DNA from: Shewanella intestini
GTDB lineage: Bacteria; Pseudomonadota; Gammaproteobacteria; Enterobacterales; Shewanellaceae
Assembly (NCBI RefSeq): GCF_018221465.1
Contig: NZ_JAAIKR010000007.1
Location: forward strand, 93,911-157,910
DNA: 64,000 nt
Direction of reading: 5' to 3'
Below the pieces are notes generated by a model. That model was not told where the DNA came from and ran no database searches. It saw only the letters and a program-made list of their open reading frames with translations. The translations under genes and the position numbers were made by a program. Below are positions 17,908 through 27,216 of the stretch, piece by piece (the stretch's first letter is position 1; every line of letters begins with the position of its first letter).

Positions 17908-18885
17908 TTAGTAACGAACCTTAAAACCTAAGTTAATATTATCATCGCTAATATAATTAGATTTTACGATAGGATCTGAATACATAGAACCTTCAACAAA
18001 TACCCCAAAATTATCGCTAAAGTGATAATGCAATCCGGCCGTTGTTAATTGGTTAGCATCCGGTTTGATATGGGTTATTGGATCCGCATCTTCCCAAAGT
18101 CGATATTGATGTGATAACCGCACTTCAATGTTATCAATAAAGTATTTAACTGCTGCAACATAAACCTGATTATCACCAGCAGGGCTATTCTCATTAATTT
18201 CAACTAAACCCGCTATCTCAAAATTATCAAACTTATACTGACCCATTATCGACCAACGATCATAGTCATCCTCTTGAGCTACTTGCTTTGCTGCAATTTT
18301 TGCTAAATTACCCGCGATCTTCAAATTACCTTTTGTATACAATGCCGATAAACGTAAAACATCTAAGTTTTCATCATTATCATTATTTGCAGTAATAATT
18401 GCTGTTTTAAACTGTAAACCATTCCATCTCGGAGATGCATAACCGACAGCACCTTTAGTATATTTTGCTTGTTGGAATAATTGGTCATGACTATATGGCG
18501 AACCTGTACTTACTTCGTGGATATTAACAGGCGAATATAAATCAGCATATATACCGGATTTAGTATGACCCGCGAGCACAGCTGTACCATAGTCAGTTTG
18601 GATGGCGACTTTACTATCACTAATGGTTAATGGATCGATATCAAGCTGATTAGCTTGAGTTTGATATTTAAGCTCACCGAAATAGTGAACTTGAATCAAA
18701 TCATATTTAATTAATCCTTTAACGCCAACGTCAGCATGATAAGCCGTTACATCTAGATCCGTACCATGCATTTTCCCTGCTGCGACGCCGAGTTCCCCAT
18801 AAAATTTACTGTCATGATTTATTTCGTTTGCCATTGCTGCATTAACACATAGTACTAATGGCATTACTGCTAAAACTTTTTTCAT
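17908..18885 (-). CDS. Outer-membrane porin of the cassette
   Basis: 325 residues, signal peptide MKKVLAVMPLVLCVNAAMA, then a barrel with alternating strands (FYGELGVAAGKM, VAIQTDYGTAVLAGHTKSG) and a C-terminal strand INLGFKVRY ending in tyrosine. It lies 20 bases after the TtrA-like gene on the same strand, so it is likely the third gene of the operon TtrB-like, TtrA-like, porin. It is not closely similar to the porins at 2456 or 8808. A role in letting an electron acceptor into the periplasm is inferred from context. Confidence 0.85.
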   Translation of the reverse strand: MKKVLAVMPLVLCVNAAMANEINHDSKFYGELGVAAGKMHGTDLDVTAYHADVGVKGLIKYDLIQVHYFGELKYQTQANQLDIDPLTISDSKVAIQTDYGTAVLAGHTKSGIYADLYSPVNIHEVSTGSPYSHDQLFQQAKYTKGAVGYASPRWNGLQFKTAIITANNDNDENLDVLRLSALYTKGNLKIAGNLAKIAAKQVAQEDDYDRWSIMGQYKFDNFEIAGLVEINENSPAGDNQVYVAAVKYFIDNIEVRLSHQYRLWEDADPITHIKPDANQLTTAGLHYHFSDNFGVFVEGSMYSDPIVKSNYISDDNINLGFKVRY

Positions 18886-18905
18886 TTTTATTCCCTTAAC
18901 TTATA

Positions 18906-21900
18906 TTAAGCTTTTACAACTTTTACTGGAATACCATGTCGGCAGGTCGCATATGTATGAATATCCACTAGCGGAGATGCACCATTTCTAGTTGGGTCAC
19001 AAGGTACAATTGGGTTGTAAGCAATTCCTGCTCCACGGCGGGTATCTCCTTTAATGACGGTATTGTCGATGGTAATATCATTGGCACCGTAGGCTATATG
19101 CCCAAAGCCCATGGCAATTGAAATTGCCCCAGGAACAATATCTTCAACAAGTTTTAACTGTCCTTGAGCCGGCTTTTTATTGGCACTAATTACGTTAACT
19201 ATGTCATTATTTGCAAGCCCCAACTCCTTGCCTGTTTTTTGATGCATATAGATATAATTAGTTGGACTAAACTCAACGGTACGGTGATAACTTACTGACC
19301 AAGGTGAGCGGAAAGTCGGTTTGTAAGAACTCATTAATACTGGAAACTCACTTTTCTTCCAGTGTTGTTCCCAAGTCTCCCCATTCCAAAACGCATTAGG
19401 CGCATAGGTCGGAATTCCTGCACGTTTATTTCCAGAAAAACAATCAATAGATGTGTTTAAACCCTCGTTATATATGTTCAAGCACAAACCTGGTTTTCCT
19501 GCTTGAAACTCGCCGTTATAGCGAGGGCTTTCGTCGTAGTAACCTCCACGAGATAGCAACCTTTCTACTAATTTCGCTTCGGAAGGGGTGATATTAGAGT
19601 AGATATTGCGCATAGAGTATTTGGTTGCAGTCAACTCAAGATCTCTAGCTGAGGCTTTTGGTAATTTTTCACCAATATTCGATGCACAGTTGGCTAAACA
19701 ATAAGATGCCCATTGTGCTTCGCTATGAAGATCTACATAGGAACCATCTGACTTTTTAATAGCCTTATCACCAAAACCTTTTAATTTAAGTTTTTTGGCA
19801 ACATCTATTAAAAATTTTTCCATCGTAATATGTTCACCATCGTTAGCTTTATCGGTTTTTGGAACCAACAAATGACCAGATGCCGACACACTTTTACGTT
19901 CACTTCCCCAATGTCGATCTATTGCTGGCTCTTCTAAATGAACTAAATCTGGGATCAAGTAATCTGAATACAGCGCCGTAGTAGAAATTTGATCAACTAT
20001 CCCGATCACTAATGGGATACCATTTTTCCCATGGGGGTCAGCAAAGGCATCAAAAACTTCATCAGGTAAACCAGAAGCACCATAAAGCACATTAGCACGC
20101 CATGATATGAAGGCTTTGAGGCTGTAAGGACGTTGATGTACATGTGAAACCAACATTTCTGCGGTATTTTCTACAGGTGCAGTTTCAGGCCAAGGATCCG
20201 TTGATGGATAAGGGCTGCCAGTCGCTTTTCTGCGTTTATATTCTGCAGAAAGCTCATATTTACCTTCACGGTTTATAGAAACACCTAAATCAGCTTTTCC
20301 ATATCCTCCTTCAACCGTTGCGAGATCATAAACACCCTTTAAGCCAGAAACAGCACCATGCCAGTAACAAGCTCCTCCTTTTGCATTGTGACTTCCTATC
20401 AGCATGTTTAATATTGCCGTAGCCCAGCCCGTTATCGTACCATCAGCACTACTTGAGGCCGTCGACAACATTATTGCCGCTTTTCTTCCGTGATTAGTAA
20501 ATTGTGTTGCAATATCTCTAATACGTTCTTCCGAAATCCCTGTTCTGCGGGCATATTCAGCCATATCAGTGCGGTAAACTTCTTGGCGCAAAAGAGCTAA
20601 AGAGCTAACGACATCATATGTTTCCCCATCAAAAGCGACCTTTTGATCAACAAATAAATCGCCATGTTCTACAGCATCACTTGCAGATAATTTTCCGTCA
20701 GATAGTACTAATGCAATCCCCTGCTTATTTCGCAAAATTTTGCCAGCATTTTTACCTGTTTGAATAATTAAATAAGAAGCATTCGTATGATGAAGTTCTC
20801 CATCTTTTTTTGCAGATTTTTCATTAGTATTTTCAAGGTGTTTCTTGTTATATAAATCATTTTCAAAAATATGGTGCATCAGACCAAACAAGAAAGGTGT
20901 ATCACGGCCTGGTAATATGGGTTGCCATTGAGCTGCTGTACCAAAGTTTGCTGCATTGCGTAAGATTGGATCGACAACAATATATTGATAACCATACTCA
21001 GTTCGAGCTTTAGCTAGTTGTGCTCCTAACGTATTAAGGCTATTACCCGAATTCGATGGCGTAGTACCAAGGTAAATACCAAATTCGCATCCATCAGCAC
21101 CGGCTTCAAAGTCAATATCTGGGTGTGCATGCGCAGCCCCAGCAAATACGCCTGACTTGAATACCCTTTGAATACCAATACGCTGTTGTGCGCCACAATA
21201 AGCAGACTTCTTCCCAAGGGATGCACGATATTGAGATGCAAATCTTCTTAGTAAATTAGTTCTGATTTGTACTTCGGAGTTATAACTAAACAATAATTGT
21301 TTTGATGCTGGTCCAAACAATGGATCTTTTGGATTTGCTAATTTATCTGAGTTAATAGCAGCTAAACCGTCAACATGTCCTTCACCAAATAAATTACCAC
21401 CATTGATTATTTCATTGACTGCTTGCTCATAAGAAATACGCTGCCATTGCTGGGAACCACGCTTACCAACACGCTTTAGGACAGATGTAATACGCTGCTT
21501 ACTATTAACGGCATCACCACCTGCAGTGCCGCGGCCACAAGTTGTTGCTCGCAGGTTTGAGTTTTCATCGGCTAACTTTTTATATACATCTTCAACAGGT
21601 GTAGATAATGCTGCTGGTTGGTAGGTATTATTAGGACAATAAGGGTTTCCAGAAACGCGTTGTACATTACCAGAGTTCTTATCAATACGGACTCTGATAC
21701 TGCAGTTATCAAAACAACCCCAACAACGAGCAAATCCGGTAATAACATCTGGATTTGTTATTAATTTCCCATCTTTAATTGAAAACTCTGGAGTAAGTGA
21801 TTTTCCTGTAATATTTTTTGTATTTTTTGTATTTTTTGACTCTGTAATATTTTTATTAGCTGTACATCCCACCATAGGTAAAAGAGAACTTACAGCACCT

Positions 21901-21944
21901 AGTTTTAATATATTTCGTTTATGTTTATCTATCATCGCTGCCAT
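18906..21944 (-). CDS. Tetrathionate-reductase-like molybdoenzyme, catalytic subunit (TtrA family, copy 1)
   Basis: 1012 residues, close to TtrA length. N-terminal 4Fe-4S site CWGCFDNC with a later CGRG cysteine; molybdenum ligand cysteine in SAYCGAQQR, matching AYCG of TtrA; family blocks GNLFGEGHVDG, GTTPSNSGN and C-terminal CDPTRNGASPLVDIH. It binds molybdopterin guanine dinucleotides and acts in the periplasm. The leader is odd: KHKRNILKLG has KR instead of RR, and LLPMVGC resembles a lipobox, so a Tat-exported lipoprotein is possible. It overlaps the TtrB-like stop; an alternative ATG at 21935 gives an ATGA overlap, but a GAGG site sits just before 21944. No TtrC anchor or TtrRS sensor is nearby. 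The substrate could be tetrathionate or another oxyanion. Confidence 0.85.
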   Translation of the reverse strand: MAAMIDKHKRNILKLGAVSSLLPMVGCTANKNITESKNTKNTKNITGKSLTPEFSIKDGKLITNPDVITGFARCWGCFDNCSIRVRIDKNSGNVQRVSGNPYCPNNTYQPAALSTPVEDVYKKLADENSNLRATTCGRGTAGGDAVNSKQRITSVLKRVGKRGSQQWQRISYEQAVNEIINGGNLFGEGHVDGLAAINSDKLANPKDPLFGPASKQLLFSYNSEVQIRTNLLRRFASQYRASLGKKSAYCGAQQRIGIQRVFKSGVFAGAAHAHPDIDFEAGADGCEFGIYLGTTPSNSGNSLNTLGAQLAKARTEYGYQYIVVDPILRNAANFGTAAQWQPILPGRDTPFLFGLMHHIFENDLYNKKHLENTNEKSAKKDGELHHTNASYLIIQTGKNAGKILRNKQGIALVLSDGKLSASDAVEHGDLFVDQKVAFDGETYDVVSSLALLRQEVYRTDMAEYARRTGISEERIRDIATQFTNHGRKAAIMLSTASSSADGTITGWATAILNMLIGSHNAKGGACYWHGAVSGLKGVYDLATVEGGYGKADLGVSINREGKYELSAEYKRRKATGSPYPSTDPWPETAPVENTAEMLVSHVHQRPYSLKAFISWRANVLYGASGLPDEVFDAFADPHGKNGIPLVIGIVDQISTTALYSDYLIPDLVHLEEPAIDRHWGSERKSVSASGHLLVPKTDKANDGEHITMEKFLIDVAKKLKLKGFGDKAIKKSDGSYVDLHSEAQWASYCLANCASNIGEKLPKASARDLELTATKYSMRNIYSNITPSEAKLVERLLSRGGYYDESPRYNGEFQAGKPGLCLNIYNEGLNTSIDCFSGNKRAGIPTYAPNAFWNGETWEQHWKKSEFPVLMSSYKPTFRSPWSVSYHRTVEFSPTNYIYMHQKTGKELGLANNDIVNVISANKKPAQGQLKLVEDIVPGAISIAMGFGHIAYGANDITIDNTVIKGDTRRGAGIAYNPIVPCDPTRNGASPLVDIHTYATCRHGIPVKVVKA

Positions 21945-22627
21945 TCAACCTCATCAAGTTTAATTATTTTCTTGTTATTTAGTTTTTCAGGTAAGCCAAT
22001 ATAAAAAACATTAGGACTTGTTTTTTCTTCCGCTAATAAAGCGAATGCTTTATTTTGTTTTAATAATTTAGAGACGTTACTTGTTGGGTTATTTAAATCG
22101 CCAAATACTCTTGATGAACCAATACATGATTCAACGCATGCTGGTAATAATCCTGCTTCAAGCCTCTGATAACAGAAATTACATTTCTCAGGAGCACTTT
22201 TTCTGCCCTTCATCGAGCGAGCATCATAAGCACATGCTTTAACACAACGACCACACTTAATGCACTTATCATAATCAACAACAACGATGCCATTATCAGC
22301 TTTATATGTGGCATCTACTGGACATACAGGAACGCAAGTTGGTTGCTCACACTGGCCACATTGCATGGGAACCATTAGTGATTTTTTATCTTTATTTCCA
22401 ACAGATAAACGTTTGACTTTATTTCTATTTATACCTTCATCTAGGTTATTTTCTATTGCGCAGGAGACCTCACAAGATTGACATCCTGTGCAGCGACGTA
22501 AATCAATTACCATTCCCCAGCGTGTACCTGATTGAGCGTGTGATGCAATAGCTGAATAGGGTACAAAAGAGAGCACAGCCCCAGCCCCCATCGTCTTCAA
22601 TAGCTGTCTTCTATTAAACATATTCAC
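21932..22627 (-). CDS. Tat-exported four-cluster ferredoxin (TtrB family, copy 1)
   Basis: 231 residues. Tat signal FNRRQLLKTMGAGAVLSF, then four cysteine clusters of the DmsB/TtrB kind: CTGCQSCEVSC, CGQCEQPTCVPVC, CIKCGRCVKAC and CNFCYQRLEAGLLPACVESC. It carries electrons to the TtrA-like subunit encoded immediately downstream (overlapping genes). It closely resembles the protein at 38351-39046 (EKCNFC, LLPACVE(S/T)CIG, VFYIGLPE/IFYIGLPE). It is the first gene of the cassette operon, with a long AT-rich upstream region (22628-23101) in which I see no clear FNR or CRP site. Confidence 0.88.
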   Translation of the reverse strand: MNMFNRRQLLKTMGAGAVLSFVPYSAIASHAQSGTRWGMVIDLRRCTGCQSCEVSCAIENNLDEGINRNKVKRLSVGNKDKKSLMVPMQCGQCEQPTCVPVCPVDATYKADNGIVVVDYDKCIKCGRCVKACAYDARSMKGRKSAPEKCNFCYQRLEAGLLPACVESCIGSSRVFGDLNNPTSNVSKLLKQNKAFALLAEEKTSPNVFYIGLPEKLNNKKIIKLDEVEWQR

Positions 22628-23101
22628 CCTTACTTAATTATTAAAAAATAATATGCAAATAAGTTGTTACCTTTATAAAAATAACCAAGGCAATCTAATT
22701 GAACACTTCCTAAACAATAATCAAACATTTTACACGGAATGCATACAAACTTATTTCAATTGAAATTAAAAAAATTACAAAAGAATAGCAAGAGGTCAAC
22801 TTTGAAATTTAGATCTTAACCATTAAAAACATTATTCTGTGATGAAAGTAATTATTTTTACATTTAATTTAATTTTAAGTTTTTATACGAAATAAAAATT
22901 AACTTTAAATTAGTGTAGGGGCGTTATATATGAAATTAAAAGGAGATTACTAGGAAACTGAAACGCATAATAATTGGTTAAAAAACTAGCTGTGTAAAAA
23001 ATCAAGATGGTGCTTTGCAGAGGGTCTCTCGTTGGATAGGTTAATTAAACTTCAAGATGTAAAAATTGATATTTAACCTAATAAAATAATAAATCCCACA
23101 C

Positions 23102-23562
23102 TAAATGAACCTAAATTCAGCTCATCATTGCGGCGCTTATTGATAGATAAAGAACAGATTAATTAGTGAAAGTCGTTTGCTGTGTTTGCAAAAATCCCAC
23201 ATTCAGTAATATGTCGCATCAATAAATACGCGGCCAGAGAGGGCAAAAGAGAGAAACTGCGTGGGTGATGGGGAAATGGATACCATGTGAGATAAGCCTA
23301 GTGCAGCGGCAATGGTGACGATGTTAGCGCATAAGACGCGCTTTTATTTAGCAAAAAAGTGAATTCAACATCTGCGTTTAACGTAACTAAGGCCACTATC
23401 GACTTGCTTAAACCTTATAAGGAATATTTACTGACGATAACCGCTGATAATGGACGAGAATTTGCAGGACATCCGGCAAGATCACAAGCTTTAGATGCAA
23501 AGGTTTTTTTAAGCGTAAGATTAACGGCGATGAACTTGATGATAAAAACGTCGTGCCTATAA
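23102..23562 (+). pseudogene. IS30-family transposase remnant containing the right copy of the 209-bp direct repeat
   Basis: Bases 23102-23310 repeat 17615-17823. Beyond them the frame reads AAMVTMLAHKTRFYLAKK, NSTSAFNVTKATIDLLKPYKEY and LLTITADNGREFAGH, the DDE core of IS30 transposases (second catalytic Asp in TADNGREF, with the family TADNG.EF motif). Stops and missing ends show it is dead. No inverted terminal repeats were recognised. The following gap to 23646 holds only decayed sequence. Confidence 0.8.
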
Positions 23563-23646
23563 TGCTCATTTTATTGCTGGGAATAAGCGGGAAAAGTCAT
23601 GATTGTTATAATCACTTCGGTACTTTATCAGTCATCCATCACGACC

Positions 23647-23674
23647 AATTAAGGGGGGTTGATCCCCCTTAATT
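23647..23674. terminator. Terminator beside the YeeE/YedE gene
   Basis: AATTAAGGGGG and CCCCCTTAATT form an 11-bp stem around GTTGAT. It lies 19 bases past the minus-strand transporter stop. Confidence 0.75.
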
Positions 23675-23692
23675 GTTGATGCAATACATGTC

Positions 23693-24952
23693 TTATGAGT
23701 AAACCGGCTTAGGTGCTGGTGGAATTAACTGTGTTTTACGGGCAAATTTATTTCCTAAAATGCCACCAATGACTAATGCGCCAAAAAATATCCATCCTGA
23801 CAACGACAAGTTAGCAATTGGGGTGTACAGCGCGCCCACATTGCAACCATTGGCAAAACGCGTACCTAAGCCCATCACTAAGCCACCAAAGGCAAATAAT
23901 GAGTATTGTTTCATTGAGTAATGTGTTTTAAATGGTGAACGCCATTTGCCCATCCACAAAACTGCGAAAGCCGTGCCTAATAGAATGCCAATATTTTGTA
24001 CTGACACGCCATGGTCTAAAAACGCAGTAGTAAACATTTGAGTAGGTTTGTGGGTAAACTCGGCTAAGGTGTCAGCACTAAAGCCAAATGCCATTAATAG
24101 CTTACCAAACCAAATACCAAACGGTGTCGATGCGCCCCAACCGGCAGAGGTGGTTGCCATCATCACGCCAAAAATTACCGCAATAACAATGGCGGCAAAG
24201 TTCATGGTCCATAACTTACCTAAAGAAGCTAAAAAGCCTGTTGGTTGTGGTTCATCGGCTAAGTGTTGTCTGGTGTTTTCGCCTGCAACGCCTAAATACG
24301 TGCCGTTTTGCTTACGTGATTGCTCATATTTTTTTGCAAGTACAATGGTTAACCATGCCAGTGCAACGGTAACGATAATGGCCATGAGATAACCATTTAA
24401 TGGCCCCCAAGCAAACAAGTCGGGTAAAAACACCCCTTTGCCAGCAAAACTAGATGACGACATTAACGTGTCAGTTATCAACGGTGATGTTGCTTGAATC
24501 GGGAAGCCAATAAAGACCCCAAGTCCAAAAGCAATTAACGTAACTAATGCTCTTGGCACATCGCTGACCATTTCAACCATCACTCCAGATGCACAGCAGC
24601 TTGATAACGTCATCCCAAAACCAAACATTAAGCCGCCAATAATTAAGCCGGCATTGATTGGATTAACCCATAAATCAAACTGCGACAGATCTGCGTTATA
24701 TAATAAACCGGCATTGATAATGGCGGTAACAACAAACATCACCATTAAGGTTTGCAGTAACTGAGTAGACCCTCTGCGATAAGCGCGGTTAACACTGCCT
24801 GCAAATCCAATTGCTCCTTTTGTTAGCGCAACACCCAGTGCTAAGCCAAGTAATAAGCGTAAAAATACGCTTTCTTGTAAGCCGATAGCTCCAAGAATGA
24901 TAACGACTGCGGTTAAGGCCACACCCAGATAAAGTTGGCGAGTATTGTTCAC
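23693..24952 (-). CDS. YeeE/YedE family (DUF395) membrane transporter, thiosulfate-uptake-like
   Basis: 419 residues with about ten membrane segments in two halves. Each half holds the family signature with a key cysteine: FGFGMTLSSCCASGVM at about residues 110-125 and GLGTRFANGCNVGALY at about 360-375. Family members include the thiosulfate transporter TsuA; others are linked to selenium or sulfur relay. The central loop is hydrophilic (KKYEQSRKQNG..). It stands alone, but proximity to tetrathionate-reductase-like genes (whose product would be thiosulfate) makes a sulfur-compound role plausible. The gap 24953-25384 upstream shows no feature beyond a possible promoter. Confidence 0.85.
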   Translation of the reverse strand: MNNTRQLYLGVALTAVVIILGAIGLQESVFLRLLLGLALGVALTKGAIGFAGSVNRAYRRGSTQLLQTLMVMFVVTAIINAGLLYNADLSQFDLWVNPINAGLIIGGLMFGFGMTLSSCCASGVMVEMVSDVPRALVTLIAFGLGVFIGFPIQATSPLITDTLMSSSSFAGKGVFLPDLFAWGPLNGYLMAIIVTVALAWLTIVLAKKYEQSRKQNGTYLGVAGENTRQHLADEPQPTGFLASLGKLWTMNFAAIVIAVIFGVMMATTSAGWGASTPFGIWFGKLLMAFGFSADTLAEFTHKPTQMFTTAFLDHGVSVQNIGILLGTAFAVLWMGKWRSPFKTHYSMKQYSLFAFGGLVMGLGTRFANGCNVGALYTPIANLSLSGWIFFGALVIGGILGNKFARKTQLIPPAPKPVYS

Positions 24953-25384
24953 TGCACTGTCCTAACATGATTGAGATAATTCGCGCATTGTAGAGATATA
25001 TTGTTAAGGGCAATAATCGATTGCTACATACGTTATAAGCAAAAGGTATATGTCAGTGGCTAAATGCGTGTTTTTTATGCTTGCCAGCATGCTTGTTATA
25101 ATTAATCATTTGATTTTATTGGTGTAAATGTAATTTGAATGAGTAATAAAAAAGGGGCATTGTTGATAGTGGTGTAGTTTTTTTATTGTGATAAAAGTAA
25201 CCAAACTGTAGGTGTAATGTCATTATTTTGCGTTGGTATATCCGTTACGGCGGCAGTGCTAACTTATATTTCAGTTTGTACACTGAGTTGGGGCAGTGTC
25301 TGAGAGACTGTGTATAGCATGTTTTGCATGGGAAAAGCTAAAAACAGACATGTGTTGGTGTTTGTTTTTTAGTCGAGAGTTGGA

Positions 25385-27052
25385 CTAGAAATGGTTTTTA
25401 ACCTGAAAACGAAATTCCCAATCATTTATTTCATTACCTTGAGTAAATGGCACCGCAAGATCAATATGGGCGACGTTGCCATAACTGGACTTCGACGAGT
25501 AAATCCGCGCACCCACACCCACACTGCCGATCACATCATTGATCTCGTTATTGTCATCGGTGCCACCTGTTGCTTGGCCCACATCTGAAAACAACGCCCA
25601 ACCTAAATTGGCTAATTGGTACAAATTAATATTAGGGTAATTACGCAGTTCGGCAGTGAATGCCCATTGATTGTCACCGTATTGGTAATCATTTGGATAT
25701 CCTCTAATTCCGGTGTCATCGCCCAGAGCAAAGGTGTCATCAAGGTAATTGTGCTTGGAGGATGCTAATCGAATTTTACTGTAAGCCGTCCACTTGGGGT
25801 TAATGTGATAAAAGTATTCGCTGCGCAGGGCAATTTTATATCGGTCATCTTGCGCGGTATGTTGAGTTAACTCTGCATCGAGCGACATTAACAATAGGTG
25901 GTTATCATGTCGGATACCGTGGCTGGTAAACCAGTCAACATGATAGCCAGGTTGGTGGTCTTGCTTGGTGTCATTTAGCTCTAAACCTAAGCGCAATTTA
26001 TGATACCAACCTAAGTTGAAGTCTTCGTTATTGCTGATTAAGTAAATATTATTGAGCACTGAAAATTCATCTTCAATGTACTCGTAACCAATCCAAGGAT
26101 AAGCAAATTCACGGTTTTGTGGTAATGGACTGTCGGGTAAATAACTGAGGTTGTCAAAAGTGTTACGGTCGAATGTTGCACCGACTGAAATACGATGAAG
26201 GTCGTATTCATTGCGCTGAGCTAACCAGCCAAATTGCACGTTGGCATATTCGGTTTTATGTTCAAATTGATTAATGTCGACCCCATTTTGGCGCAAAGTG
26301 TCAGTGCGAGTGTCATCTAGCGCTTTTGCGCCGTACATGTACTGAGTATTAAGTGCATAAAAGGGTTTATAAAATGCCAAGTGGGTTGCGGTGCCGTCGC
26401 TATTATCTAAAAAACTGGCGCTGACTTTGGCGTGTTTAATCCATTGAAACGGCGCAGTGACTTCAAACTTGTATCCTGTTCTGTCGGCAGATGATTGATA
26501 CTTAACACGGGTTCTAATCCCTAAACCTAAAAGGTTGTCTTCTTTTATTCCAAATGAAAATTTGGTTTCACCGCCGCTGCTGCCAAAACTTGCCGTGGGC
26601 AGTAATGACCAGTTATCCCATGTTTCAATGATCACTTGTTTACTGCCGTTGGCCTGCGTGGCATCACTATCAGGATCATCTACGGTTGTCATGGTGACTT
26701 TGGCATCGCGAATATAGGCTTCAGCTCTGAGTAAGCGCTGCGCTTCTTCAATTTCGCGCTGATTGACCTCATCGCCAACATCAAAGGGCATATTGTTTAA
26801 AATGGTGTCTTCTTGGGTATTGATATGCAGTGCATTCGCCCAGCGATGAATAAAAAAAGATTCCGGATCTGATAGGTCAAAAATAGGCTGACTGACAACA
26901 ATGATATTGCCCACTTTTGAGCGAATTAATTCTGTCTGGCTGTGTGTGGTATCGGATAGAGAGGCACTAGAGGTCTCAGTTGAAGAAGCATAAGAAGAAC
27001 ATGAGCTGCAATATAAAATAACACTACCCACAAGGGTGATATAACATCTCAT
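25385..27052 (-). CDS. Omp85-superfamily outer-membrane protein with POTRA-like domain
   Basis: 555 residues, signal peptide MRCYITLVGSVILYCSSCSSYA. Residues about 75-145 (INTQEDTILNNMPFDVGDEVNQREIEEAQRLLRAEAYIRDAKVTM) form a POTRA domain. A 16-strand barrel follows, with the superfamily motif GDDTGIRGYPNDYQYG (the IRGY form of the conserved VRGF/Y lid motif) and a C-terminal strand ending in VKNHF. It is shorter than BamA or TamA and has a single POTRA. Its job may be outer-membrane protein insertion or lipid handling; not assignable. Monocistronic. Confidence 0.8.
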   Translation of the reverse strand: MRCYITLVGSVILYCSSCSSYASSTETSSASLSDTTHSQTELIRSKVGNIIVVSQPIFDLSDPESFFIHRWANALHINTQEDTILNNMPFDVGDEVNQREIEEAQRLLRAEAYIRDAKVTMTTVDDPDSDATQANGSKQVIIETWDNWSLLPTASFGSSGGETKFSFGIKEDNLLGLGIRTRVKYQSSADRTGYKFEVTAPFQWIKHAKVSASFLDNSDGTATHLAFYKPFYALNTQYMYGAKALDDTRTDTLRQNGVDINQFEHKTEYANVQFGWLAQRNEYDLHRISVGATFDRNTFDNLSYLPDSPLPQNREFAYPWIGYEYIEDEFSVLNNIYLISNNEDFNLGWYHKLRLGLELNDTKQDHQPGYHVDWFTSHGIRHDNHLLLMSLDAELTQHTAQDDRYKIALRSEYFYHINPKWTAYSKIRLASSKHNYLDDTFALGDDTGIRGYPNDYQYGDNQWAFTAELRNYPNINLYQLANLGWALFSDVGQATGGTDDNNEINDVIGSVGVGARIYSSKSSYGNVAHIDLAVPFTQGNEINDWEFRFQVKNHF

Positions 27053-27216
27053 TATTAATCCTTTATTATTGTATTTCTTCCATTTACGCGTAAATCGTGT
27101 TCATTAATAACACACTTGATAAGGATAAGAGTCAAGTGTTAATGACATCTTTAGTGGGACATTGACGGCGAAAAAGCGGGTCGAGCTACCATTAATAGCT
27201 CACCCTTTCATGTTAA

